Part shown: piece by piece, positions 39,049 to 46,479 of the stretch
Numbering within the stretch: the stretch's first letter is position 1
Layout: each line of letters starts with the position of its first letter
Assembly: GCF_011927785.1 (NCBI RefSeq)
Contig: NZ_JAATJK010000001.1
Location: 5,613,001-5,677,000 of the forward strand
DNA: 64,000 bases
Direction of reading: 5' to 3'
From: Micromonospora profundi
Lineage (GTDB): Bacteria; Actinomycetota; Actinomycetes; Mycobacteriales; Micromonosporaceae
Program-made: the position numbers and the translations under genes
Notes under the pieces: model-generated
The model's database searches: none
What the model was told of the DNA's origin: nothing
Seen by the model: the letters and a program-made list of their open reading frames with translations, nothing else

Positions 39049-39315
39049 GTGGACACTGGAGATCGCCTGCTGACACCGGGTGAGGTCGCCGCGCTGTTTC
39101 GGGTGGACCCGAAGACTGTGACGCGATGGGCGGCGGCCGGCCGGATAGGAAGCATCCGGACTCCAGGCGGGCATCGCCGTTTTCGGGAATCCGAGGTGCG
39201 GGCCCTGCTTGAGGGGGAGGGCATGCTTGACGAGGTGGACGAGGTCGGAAAGCCACGCAACGTGGGTCCGGCCGCATCCACAGGGCCGGGTCCGGCCAAC
39301 GCGGGCATGTACTGA
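39049..39315 (+). CDS. bldC: BldC-like MerR-type DNA-binding protein
   Basis: An 88-residue protein with an almost textbook BldC domain: LLTPGEVAALFRVDPKTVTR then WAAAGRIGSIRTPGGHRRFR and ESEVRALL. BldC binds direct repeats cooperatively and delays development in Streptomyces. This version keeps the DNA-binding domain (about 5-62) but has a C-terminal extension of about 25 residues that is Pro/Gly/Asp-rich, absent in the 68-residue Streptomyces protein. A strong AGGAGGGGG site precedes the GTG at 39049. Paralogues may exist elsewhere. Confidence 0.88.
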   Translation: MDTGDRLLTPGEVAALFRVDPKTVTRWAAAGRIGSIRTPGGHRRFRESEVRALLEGEGMLDEVDEVGKPRNVGPAASTGPGPANAGMY

Positions 39316-39334
39316 ACTGGTGCGGACATCGTCA

Positions 39335-39362
39335 CGCGGACCGGGCGCCAGTCCGGTCCGCG
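39335..39362. terminator. Terminator after bldC-like gene
   Basis: CGCGGACCGG and CCGGTCCGCG form a perfect 10-bp stem with an 8-nt loop, 20 bp after the stop codon. Confidence 0.7.
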
Positions 39363-39415
39363 TCCCGCAATGACGGCCCGTCTGCCGGCGTGACCGGGCA
39401 GGCTGTGCGGAATGC

Positions 39416-40045
39416 TCAGCTCCGGCTCGCGCCGAGCTGACCGGACCACCGCCGGAACAGGGTGTGTGGCACGCCGAGCGCGTCCAGCACCTTGCCGGCC
39501 ACGAAGTCGACCAACTGCTGTGCGCTCGCCGCCGCGCCCGCGCCGTAGAAACCTGGGCTCGCCGGCAGCACCACGGCACCGGCGTCGTGCAGTTCGATGA
39601 GATGTTCCAGGTGGCTACGCGTCACAGGGGTCTCCCGGGGCACCACCACCACAGGTCGACGCTCCTTGAGGTTCACCTCGGCGGCACGCTGCAACAGATC
39701 CTTGGAGAGCCCGATCGCGATGCCCGCGCACGCCGCCGTGCTGGCCGGCACCACTGCCATTCCGCGTACCCGGTAGGAGCCGCTGCTCGGCCCGGCCGCC
39801 AGGTCACCCGCCGGCCAGTGCCGCACGTCCGCGCCGGTCAGGTCCCGGCCGAGCCAGGCCGCGAGGTCTTCGGCCCAGTGCGCGTCGCGGAACGGCCGGC
39901 CGGTCTCGTCGAGCACTGTGAGTCGCGCCGCCCGGGACACGATCAGGTCCACCGACTCCCCCGCGTCCAGGAGCCCGCCGATGACCGCCGCCGCGTACGG
40001 CGTTCCGGAGGCTCCGGACACACCGACCACCCATGGTTCGCGCAT
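39416..40045 (-). CDS. mqnM: UbiX-like flavin prenyltransferase, probable menaquinone MqnM
   Basis: A 209-residue UbiX/PAD1-family protein that prenylates FMN, giving the cofactor of UbiD-type decarboxylases. It shows VVGVSGASGTPYAAAVIGGL (FMN-phosphate loop), SSGSYRVRGMAVVPAST and VNLKERRPVVVVPRETP. The likely client is the UbiD-like enzyme at 43612-45072; in Streptomyces, the equivalents are adjacent. The start is the ATG at 40045, where similarity begins. The name mqnM is from family and context. Confidence 0.87.
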   Translation of the reverse strand: MREPWVVGVSGASGTPYAAAVIGGLLDAGESVDLIVSRAARLTVLDETGRPFRDAHWAEDLAAWLGRDLTGADVRHWPAGDLAAGPSSGSYRVRGMAVVPASTAACAGIAIGLSKDLLQRAAEVNLKERRPVVVVPRETPVTRSHLEHLIELHDAGAVVLPASPGFYGAGAAASAQQLVDFVAGKVLDALGVPHTLFRRWSGQLGASRS

Positions 40046-40202
40046 GCCCCAAGCCTGCCTGGTCCGCGCATGCGCCGCGCCGTGACCCCCGCCCTGGCCC
40101 CTCCGCCGTGCCCACACGGGGGACATCATCGGCACCTGACTTCTGCCATGCTCGGACGGGGAGGATCACCGCTGTGCAGCGACCCGAGGGGCGGTACGAC
40201 CG

Positions 40203-41165
40203 ATGACGGCGGCGGCAGCCCGCACGCTACGGGCCGAATGCCCCCTTCCCTCACGGTGCTCCCCGCACGCGCAGGCGACCCAGGTGTGGCTGGCCGGCTG
40301 GGTACGACGCTTCGGCCTGCCCCTGGACGACGTCGCCCTGCGTGAGCTGGACGCCGGCCGCATCGCCTGGTATGCCGGCCGGCTCTATCCCGAGGCCAGC
40401 GCCGCAGACCTGCGTACGGTCGCCGCGCTGTGGACCTGGTTCTTCCTGCTCGACGACGCCTGCGACGGGCCACACCGCGCCAGCGGGGCGGACGTCGCGG
40501 CACTGCGGGACGGGGTCCTCGAGGTGCTGCGCCAGGGCCCTCACGTCCGCCCGGCCGGGTTCCGGGGCCCGCTACGACAGATGCTCGTGGACGCGTGGCA
40601 AGCCCCGAGGGCGCGGATGCCACAGCCCTGGCAGCAGCGTTTCGCCGACGCCGTGGCCGACCACCTGGCCGGCAACCGCACGGAGGCGGACAACAAGACC
40701 CGGGGCCACCTTCCCGGGATTACCGAGTACGTCGCGCTGCGCCGGGCCACCTCGGCGGCGTACGTGTCGTACACCATGATCGAGTTTGTGACCGGTCACG
40801 CGCTGCCGGACGCCGTCTACCACCACCCGGCGCTGCGGGAGCTGGCTGCCGCCGGCAACGACCTGCTCTCCTGGTTCAACGACCTGGTGTCGTTGGAGAG
40901 GGACCGGGCCACCTCGGGCGGGCACAACCTGGTGCTTGCCATCGCGCGGGAGCAGCACGTGCCGCACGAGCGGGCCGTGGAGGCTGTGGTGGACCGCTGG
41001 CGTACGGCGATGGGCCGGTTCATGGAGCTGCGGGCCACGATGCCGTCCTTCGGCCCCGAGCTGGCCCCGGCTGTCGCCGCGCACGTGGAGGGAATCGCCC
41101 GCTCGGTGCGTGGCACGATCGACTGGTCGCTGGAGAGTGACAGGTACTCGGCGTCCCGGAGCTGA
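40203..41165 (+). CDS. Class I terpene synthase
   Basis: A 320-residue terpene cyclase. It has an aspartate-rich D84-D-A-C-D88 metal motif, the second metal motif N226-D-L-V-S230-L-E-R-D234 (NDxxSxxRD, with Asp in the last place), a pyrophosphate-sensing Arg near 180 (EYVALRRAT), and the C-terminal R314-Y315 pair. All class I features are present, so it should cyclise a linear prenyl diphosphate to a terpene. No prenyl diphosphate synthase, P450 or methyltransferase gene is nearby, so product and role are open. It sits alone, between genes for UbiX-like and UbiA-like proteins. Confidence 0.88.
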   Translation: MTAAAARTLRAECPLPSRCSPHAQATQVWLAGWVRRFGLPLDDVALRELDAGRIAWYAGRLYPEASAADLRTVAALWTWFFLLDDACDGPHRASGADVAALRDGVLEVLRQGPHVRPAGFRGPLRQMLVDAWQAPRARMPQPWQQRFADAVADHLAGNRTEADNKTRGHLPGITEYVALRRATSAAYVSYTMIEFVTGHALPDAVYHHPALRELAAAGNDLLSWFNDLVSLERDRATSGGHNLVLAIAREQHVPHERAVEAVVDRWRTAMGRFMELRATMPSFGPELAPAVAAHVEGIARSVRGTIDWSLESDRYSASRS

Positions 41166-41184
41166 CCGGGGATGCGCCGCCGGG

Positions 41185-42183
41185 TCACAGGGCCTGGCGG
41201 TGCCGATCGGCGAGGGTGTTGAGCAGCGCGGCAGCGGTGCCGGCGTCGGCCACCGTGACGACGATCGAGCGCCCGCCGGTCCGCTCGACAAGCAGACCCT
41301 CGCCGGTCCGCAGGACGATGCCGACCCGGCCGCCGCGGCCCACCCGCCAGCCCCAGCCGCCGAACTCGCGCAGCGGGTGGACCTGGACGGAGCTGGCGCG
41401 TAGCACCTCGTCGATGGGGACGTGGGTACGCGGCCAGCCTGCCGACGACCGGACCAGCAGTCCGCTCTCGTCGACCCGGACGGTGAAGGCGAACATCGCC
41501 ACGAAGACCCCGACCAGCAGCGCCGCGACGATCAGCAGGCCCCACACGCCGCTGACGACGGCGAGCGTGACCAGGACGACGATGGCTACGGCACCCAGGG
41601 CGATACCCGGCCCGGTGCCGGTGTGCCCGATCCAGACCGCCCGCTCGCTCGCCGACAGGGGGACGCGGGGTGCCTCGGGCGCGACGGGGGCATCCGCCGG
41701 CTGCGGCGGGTCACCGGGCAGGAGCACGCCGACGAGTACGGCCGGCACGAGGGAGCCGACGATCGCCACTGTGAGCGCACCACCGATCTCGCCGGCACCG
41801 CGCGCGTCGGTCAGCCCGCGCTGGACGTGCAGCGCGCCGAGCTGCACGAGGGCGAGAAAGAGCGCCACCCAGATGGTGGTGGCCGCGCCGATGCGGCGGC
41901 TGCCAGCCGACTGCCCCCACAGCGTGGTGACCGCGCCGAAGCCGAGCACCAGGAGAGCGCCCAGGCCGGAGCAGGCCCAGAGGAACGCACCGAGGGACAT
42001 GAAGCCGTCGGGCCGGCCCTGGGCTCCCCAGTGTGTCGCCACCGGGTCGGGCAGGTCGCCACGCCAGGAGAGGGCCACAGCGGCGGCCACGGCAAGGATC
42101 ACGAGCCCGGAGATGGTGACCGCCAGGCCGACGGGGCGCATCCGCAGGTGCAGGGGGCGGGCGGACTCGGTGCCGGTGGTCAT
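41185..42183 (-). CDS. DUF1648-type membrane protein
   Basis: A 332-residue protein with about six membrane segments. The N-terminal part has the DUF1648 signature (DLPDPVATHWGAQGRPDGF). The C-terminal third is soluble and mixed (RVDESGLLVRSSAGWPRTHV), like a PH-like domain. It overlaps the GntR gene by 4 nt (ATGA). Similar YtrA-type regulator plus DUF1648 protein pairs occur in other Gram-positives, often responding to envelope stress. Confidence 0.8.
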   Translation of the reverse strand: MTTGTESARPLHLRMRPVGLAVTISGLVILAVAAAVALSWRGDLPDPVATHWGAQGRPDGFMSLGAFLWACSGLGALLVLGFGAVTTLWGQSAGSRRIGAATTIWVALFLALVQLGALHVQRGLTDARGAGEIGGALTVAIVGSLVPAVLVGVLLPGDPPQPADAPVAPEAPRVPLSASERAVWIGHTGTGPGIALGAVAIVVLVTLAVVSGVWGLLIVAALLVGVFVAMFAFTVRVDESGLLVRSSAGWPRTHVPIDEVLRASSVQVHPLREFGGWGWRVGRGGRVGIVLRTGEGLLVERTGGRSIVVTVADAGTAAALLNTLADRHRQAL

Positions 42184-42542
42184 GATGAGAACGCCTCCTT
42201 GAGGAGTGTGGCTGTGGCTTCCGGGGAGAAGTGCAGAGCGCGCGCCTCGCGTACGACCTCGTCGATGGCGGCCAGCAGCTTGGCGTGGTCGGCTGCGGGC
42301 CGGGCGGTGACGATGGCCCCGCGTCCGCGTCGCAGCTCGATCAGCCCGTCGTCCCGGAGCAGTTGGTAGGCCCGCAGGACTGTGTGCACGTTGAGATCGA
42401 GCGACGCGGCGAGCTCGCGGGCGGCGGGCAGCCGTTCGCCGGGCTGGAGCACGCCCTGGGCCACGGCGAGGCGTACCTGAGTGACGAGCTGGGCGAACAG
42501 CGTCTCGTCGAGCGAGGGGTCGATGCGGAAGAGCACGCTCAA
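42180..42542 (-). CDS. GntR-family regulator, YtrA type
   Basis: A 120-residue repressor. The winged helix-turn-helix is LFAQLVTQVRLAVAQGVLQP then ELAASLDLNVHTVLRAYQLL and LIELRRGRGAIV. The C-terminal arm is short (about 40 residues), typical of the YtrA subfamily, which lacks a ligand domain. A perfect operator-like dyad directly precedes its start. It probably controls itself and the DUF1648 gene. Confidence 0.9.
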   Translation of the reverse strand: MSVLFRIDPSLDETLFAQLVTQVRLAVAQGVLQPGERLPAARELAASLDLNVHTVLRAYQLLRDDGLIELRRGRGAIVTARPAADHAKLLAAIDEVVREARALHFSPEATATLLKEAFSS

Positions 42543-42549
42543 AGAATAC

Positions 42550-42572
42550 TTGTTCTAGTGTTGTTAGAACAA
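42550..42572. promoter_or_regulatory. Operator-like dyad before the GntR gene
   Basis: TTGTTCTA-N7-TAGAACAA, a perfect 8-bp inverted repeat ending 8 bp before the start codon on the minus strand. Its position over the promoter or leader fits autorepression by the YtrA-type protein. Confidence 0.65.
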
Positions 42573-42592
42573 TGTGGGTCGCGGCACGCGAA

Positions 42593-42621
42593 CGGCGGCG
42601 GTGCCGAGAGCACCGCCGCCG
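42593..42621. terminator. Terminator after mqnP-like gene
   Basis: CGGCGGCGGTGC and GCACCGCCGCCG form a perfect 12-bp stem with a 5-nt loop, 19 bp beyond the stop of the prenyltransferase gene. It also insulates the GntR promoter. Confidence 0.75.
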
Positions 42622-42640
42622 CCTGTCGCTGTCACCGCTG

Positions 42641-43612
42641 TCAGGGGCGCAGGCCGAGCCGGATCACCAGGTCGAGCAGGGCGAACACGAACAGCGCGAT
42701 GCCGACGAACCCGTTGGCGGTGAAGAACGCCCGATTGACCTTGCTGAGGTCGGTCGGGGTGACAACCAGGTGCTGGTAGGCGAACGCCACGGCGGTAAGC
42801 GCCAGGCCGACCCACCAGAGCCAGCCGAACCCGACAAGCGCCCCGAACCACACGAAGAGCCCGAAGGTCACCACGTGCGCCACTGTGGAGGCGTGCAGCG
42901 CGAAGCGCCTGCCGTAGCGGGCAGGCACGCTGTGCACGCCGATCTCCTTGTCGATCTCGGAGTCCTGGCAGGCGTAGATCAGGTCGAAGCCGCCGATCCA
43001 CAGCCCGACCGCCGCACCGAGCAACCATGCCGGCCAGGACCCGTCGAGGGTGCCGGTGACCGCGAGCCACGCGCCGACCGGCCCGACCGCCTGGGCGATC
43101 GCCAGGATGGCGTGCGGCCAGTTGGTGAACCGCTTGCCGTACGGATAGACCACGAGCGGCACCACGGCGAGCGGCGCCAGCACAAGGCAGAGCGGGTTGA
43201 GCAGCGCGGCGGCACCGAGGAAGACGACAAGCGCGACGGCCGCGCCGGTCCAGGCCGTGCGCACGCTCACCGCCCCGGTGACCAGTTCCCGTCCGGCGGT
43301 ACGCGGGTTCCGCGCGTCGATCTGCCGGTCGAGGATCCGGTTGGCGGCCATCGCGAACGTCCGCGCCCCGACCATGGCCACGGTGATCAGCAGCAGGTCC
43401 CACCAGCGCACCCGCCCGCCGTTGACCTGCATGGCGGTCAACGCCGACAGGAAGGCGAACGGCAGCGCGAAAACGGAGTGCTCGATGGCGACAAGGTCCA
43501 GGAACGCCCGCACCCTCCCCCGCGATCTTGCACTTTCTGCCGGGGCGGAAGGGGAGGAAGAGGGCGAATCGGGGGCCGAAAGTGCAAGATCGCGGGAGTC
43601 GTCGACGGGCAT
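42641..43612 (-). CDS. mqnP: UbiA-family prenyltransferase, probable MqnP
   Basis: Integral membrane prenyltransferase thought to attach a polyprenyl chain to 1,4-dihydroxy-6-naphthoate in the futalosine pathway. About nine helices. The two Asp-rich motifs are ANRILDRQIDARNPRTAGRE (NxxxDxxxD type) and YACQDSEIDKEIG (DxxxD type). The ATG at 43612 overlaps the UbiD-like stop (TGATG) and gives 323 residues. Residues about 6-32 are encoded by a 78-bp REP-like palindrome and are not membrane or catalytic, so the ancestral start may have been downstream (a GTG at 43513). Confidence 0.87.
   Translation of the reverse strand: MPVDDSRDLALSAPDSPSSSPSAPAESARSRGRVRAFLDLVAIEHSVFALPFAFLSALTAMQVNGGRVRWWDLLLITVAMVGARTFAMAANRILDRQIDARNPRTAGRELVTGAVSVRTAWTGAAVALVVFLGAAALLNPLCLVLAPLAVVPLVVYPYGKRFTNWPHAILAIAQAVGPVGAWLAVTGTLDGSWPAWLLGAAVGLWIGGFDLIYACQDSEIDKEIGVHSVPARYGRRFALHASTVAHVVTFGLFVWFGALVGFGWLWWVGLALTAVAFAYQHLVVTPTDLSKVNRAFFTANGFVGIALFVFALLDLVIRLGLRP
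43519..43596. repeat. REP-like palindrome inside the mqnP coding region
   Basis: Perfect 19-bp inverted arms (43519-43537 and 43578-43596; first arm CCCGCGATCTTGCACTTTC) separated by 40 bp. It lies within the first 32 codons of the UbiA-family gene and reads through in frame as a Ser/Ala/Pro-rich stretch. Confidence 0.75.
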
Positions 43613-45072
43613 CAGATCCCGTACTCCTTCCAGCGCTTGTCCACCAGGGCCGTCACCTCGGGAGCCATGGTCATCTCCTCCGGCCAGCCCCGGGTGTAGC
43701 CCTCGGTGGGGAGCTTGCGGGTCGCGTCGACGCCCGCCTTGCCACCCCAGAACTGCTGGTACGAAGCGTGGTCGAGGTGGTCGACCGGCCCTTCGGTGAG
43801 CAGCAGGTCGCGGGCGTAGTCCACGTTGCCGAAGGCGCGGAACGCCACCTCGTTGTAGTCGTGGACGTCGCAGTCCTCGTCCACGATCACGATCAGCTTG
43901 GTCAGCGACATCATGTGCGCGCCCCAGATCGCGTTCATGACCTTCTGCGCGTGCTTCGGGTAGCGCTTGCGGATCGACACGATCGCACAGTTGTGGAAGA
44001 CACCGGCGGCCGGAAGGTCGTAGTCGACGATGTCCGGGATCAGGAAGCGCAGCAGCGGCGCGAAGATCCGCTCGGTGGCCTTGCCGAGGCCGTGGTCCTC
44101 CTGCGGCGGCTGGGACGTGACGATCGAGTGGTAGACCGGGTCGCGCTGCATGGTCATGCACTCGATGTGCATCACCGGGAACGGCTCGACAGGCGTGTAG
44201 AAGCCGGTGTGGTCGCCGAACGGCCCCTCCGGCATCCGCTCGCCCGGTTCGATGTAGCCCTCCAGCACGATCTGCGCGTGCGCCGGCACCTGCAACGGCA
44301 CGGTCAGACAGTCCACCATCTCGACGCGCTCGCCCCGCAGGTACCCGGCGAACAGGTACTCGTCGATCTCGGCGGGAAGCGGCGCGCTGGCCGAGTAGGC
44401 GACCGCCGGGTCGGCGCCGATGGCGATGGCAACCGGCAGCCGCTGCCCGAGCCGCTCGGCGACCGCGTGGTGCGCCGTGGAGTTCTTGTGGATCTGCCAG
44501 TGCATGCCGATCGTGTTGTGCGAGTGCTGCTGGAGCCGGTAGAGCCCGAGGTTGCGCTTGCCGGTCTCCGGGTCCTTCGTGTGGGTCAGCCCGAAGTTGT
44601 GAAAGATCCCGCCGTCACCGGGCCAGACCTGCAACCCCGGCAGCCGGTTGAGGTCGACGTCGTCGCCGCGGTAGACGACCTGCTGGCACGCGGCGGTCTT
44701 GACCTTCTTGGGCGGCATCGACTTGAGCTGCATGACCTTGCCGAGCCCGCCCATCATGCCCGAGAAGCCCTGCGGCAGCTCCGGCTTGAGCATCTCGCCG
44801 ATCCGCTGGCCGATCTCGTCGAGGTTCTCCACCCCGAGAGCCATGGCCATCCGCTTCTCGGTGCCGAACAGGTTGATCGCCACAGGCATTTCGCCCCGGG
44901 TCGGACGTTCGAAGAGCAGCGCCGGCCCACCGGCACGCACTGTGCGGGTGACCACCTCGCTGATCTCCAGGGTGGGGTCGACAGGGACGTCGACCCGGCG
45001 TAGTTCCCCAGCGCGCTCCAGCGCCGCGAGGAAGTCCTTGAGATCGTTGTAGGGGAAGCCACGAGCCGCCAT
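43612..45072 (-). CDS. mqnL: UbiD-like decarboxylase, probable MqnL
   Basis: A 486-residue prenylated-FMN decarboxylase, likely the futalosine-pathway enzyme that decarboxylates 1,4-dihydroxy-6-naphthoate or its prenylated form. Recognisable segments are NLFGTEKRMAMALGVENLDE, CQQVVYRGDDVDLNRLPG, EGPFGDHTGFYTP (with active-site Glu/Asp/His) and EDHGLGKATERIFAPLL. It is normal length for UbiD. The start is the ATG at 45072; a longer reading to 45159 is Arg-rich. It is directly followed by the UbiA-like gene in a 1-nt TGATG overlap. Confidence 0.9.
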   Translation of the reverse strand: MAARGFPYNDLKDFLAALERAGELRRVDVPVDPTLEISEVVTRTVRAGGPALLFERPTRGEMPVAINLFGTEKRMAMALGVENLDEIGQRIGEMLKPELPQGFSGMMGGLGKVMQLKSMPPKKVKTAACQQVVYRGDDVDLNRLPGLQVWPGDGGIFHNFGLTHTKDPETGKRNLGLYRLQQHSHNTIGMHWQIHKNSTAHHAVAERLGQRLPVAIAIGADPAVAYSASAPLPAEIDEYLFAGYLRGERVEMVDCLTVPLQVPAHAQIVLEGYIEPGERMPEGPFGDHTGFYTPVEPFPVMHIECMTMQRDPVYHSIVTSQPPQEDHGLGKATERIFAPLLRFLIPDIVDYDLPAAGVFHNCAIVSIRKRYPKHAQKVMNAIWGAHMMSLTKLIVIVDEDCDVHDYNEVAFRAFGNVDYARDLLLTEGPVDHLDHASYQQFWGGKAGVDATRKLPTEGYTRGWPEEMTMAPEVTALVDKRWKEYGI

Positions 45073-45149
45073 GCCGCCCAGTCTCCCGCACCGGGTGCCC
45101 CGCCGACGAAGCCGGGTGGTGTGACACCTGCGATGACCGGGGCCGCAGC

Positions 45150-45230
45150 CTTGATCCACTCGACTTCCGTGAAATCGGGGTGTCCGGCAGCCGGGGATAC
45201 GCCGGCTTCACGGAAGTCGAGTGGATCAAG
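45150..45230. repeat. Perfect 24-bp inverted repeat, REP-like
   Basis: Arms at 45150-45173 and 45207-45230 are exact complements, with a 33-bp spacer. Core words are GATCCACTCGACTTCC and its complement. It fills much of the 176-bp gap between the mqnL-like gene and the AhpD-like gene, both leftward, and could end transcription from the latter. The GATC-containing ends resemble the palindrome at 27476. Confidence 0.8.
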
Positions 45231-45248
45231 AGCGACCTGGGCGGCGGG

Positions 45249-45803
45249 TCAGGCCGCAGGCGTCCACGCGTGGGGAGACAGCGGCGGGTCGAGTGGTGCG
45301 CGGGTGAGCCGGTTGGCGAATGTCGAGATGGTGTACGTCCCTACGCCGAGCACCACGTCCAGCGCGTGCCGAGGTTGGTAGCCGGCGACCAGGAAGTCCT
45401 CCAACTCGTCGTCGGGCACCGCTCCCCGGTGGTCGAGCACGGCGAGCGTGAACCGGCGCAGCGCCTCCAGCCGCGGCTCGGGCAACGGGCTCCCGGAGCG
45501 CAGCGCGGTGACCATCTCGGCCGTCGCGCCGAGGCTGGTGAGCGCGCCGGTGTGCAGGGCGACGCAGACGTGGCACTCGTTGGTGGTGGCGACGGCGAAC
45601 ACGACGACCTCCCGCTCCAGCGGCGAGAGGTCGGTCTGTTCGAAGCCCTTGTTGGCGGTGAGGAAACCGCTGAGCAGCTGGGGAGACTCGGCCATCAGGG
45701 CAACCGGAGCGGGCAGCCAGCCGAACCGACGGCGTACCCCCTCGATGGTCCGCCGGGCGGCGGCGGGCGCGGTGTCGGCGGTGTGTGCGGTGAAGACGGG
45801 CAC
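45249..45803 (-). CDS. AhpD-like / carboxymuconolactone decarboxylase-family protein
   Basis: A 184-residue all-helical protein with the AhpD redox signature ECHVCVALH (CxxC followed by His three residues later), preceded by VVVFAVATTNECH. Family members reduce peroxides or act as thiol-disulfide enzymes. The start is the GTG at 45803; an upstream frame to 45905 runs across the operator region. It is divergent from a MarR-type gene that probably controls it. Confidence 0.87.
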   Translation of the reverse strand: MPVFTAHTADTAPAAARRTIEGVRRRFGWLPAPVALMAESPQLLSGFLTANKGFEQTDLSPLEREVVVFAVATTNECHVCVALHTGALTSLGATAEMVTALRSGSPLPEPRLEALRRFTLAVLDHRGAVPDDELEDFLVAGYQPRHALDVVLGVGTYTISTFANRLTRAPLDPPLSPHAWTPAA

Positions 45804-45858
45804 GGCTACCTGCTCTCGCGGCGTGGGTGGGGACGCCGAGGACACGTCCCGTAGGATA

Positions 45859-45897
45859 GTCAACGTGGTTGACGAAATAGTAAATGTGGTTGTCGAA
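45859..45897. promoter_or_regulatory. MarR-type operator region
   Basis: A perfect dyad GTCAAC-GTG-GTTGAC (45859-45873), and a 14-bp direct repeat of ACGTGGTTGACGAA as ATGTGGTTGTCGAA (45863 and 45884, two mismatches) exactly 21 bp apart, about two helical turns. It lies between the divergent AhpD-like and MarR genes and ends one base before the MarR ATG. Confidence 0.6.
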
Positions 45898-45898
45898 C

Positions 45899-46375
45899 AT
45901 GGCAACCGCTGAACCCGCGCGGCCCGGCTACGCGTTGCCGCTGCTCCTGCTGGCCGGCTTCCGCACGCTCATCGACGACCTGCACGCCGAGCTGGCCCGG
46001 CAGGGGCACCCGGAACTGCGACCACTGCACGGCTTCGTACTCCAGGCCGTGGGGATGGACGGCACCACCGCCACCGAACTGGGCCAACGGCTCGGCATCT
46101 CGAAACAGGCCGCCGGCAAGACTGTCGACAGGCTCGTCGCCGCCGGCTACCTGGAACGGATCGACGATCCCGCCGACGCCCGCCGACGGCTGGTCCGGGT
46201 GACACCACGCGGCGCCGACGGGCTGCACCGCTCGGCGCAGATCTTCGACCAGCTTCGGGAGCGTTGGGCGGCGATCCTCGGCCCGGACCGGGTCGCCGCC
46301 CTGGAGGACGACCTGAGCACTGTGGCCTCCGCCAACTGGTTCCGCCTCGACATGCCGGGCTGGTTCGGCGGCTGA
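45899..46375 (+). CDS. MarR-family transcriptional regulator
   Basis: A 158-residue winged-helix repressor. The DNA-binding core is TTATELGQRLGISKQAAGKT followed by VDRLVAAGYLERIDDPADAR and a wing ending in RRLVRVTPRG. Helices at both ends form the dimer interface. No cysteine is present in the protein, so direct thiol sensing is not likely. It is divergent from the AhpD-like gene with repeated half-sites between them, so the two probably form a sensor-effector pair. Confidence 0.9.
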   Translation: MATAEPARPGYALPLLLLAGFRTLIDDLHAELARQGHPELRPLHGFVLQAVGMDGTTATELGQRLGISKQAAGKTVDRLVAAGYLERIDDPADARRRLVRVTPRGADGLHRSAQIFDQLRERWAAILGPDRVAALEDDLSTVASANWFRLDMPGWFGG

Positions 46376-46479
46376 CCGCGCCCGCAGGCGACACCTCGCA
46401 GACTGGCGACCCCGCTAACCGGCGTCCAAGTTGAGTCGTTGACCAGTCGGCGACGACGAGGGGAGACGACCTGTCCCGG

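Noticed and set aside
42641..44161. 506-residue version of the UbiA-family protein
   Set aside because: The extension overlaps the UbiD-like coding region; the TGATG start at 43612 is better supported.
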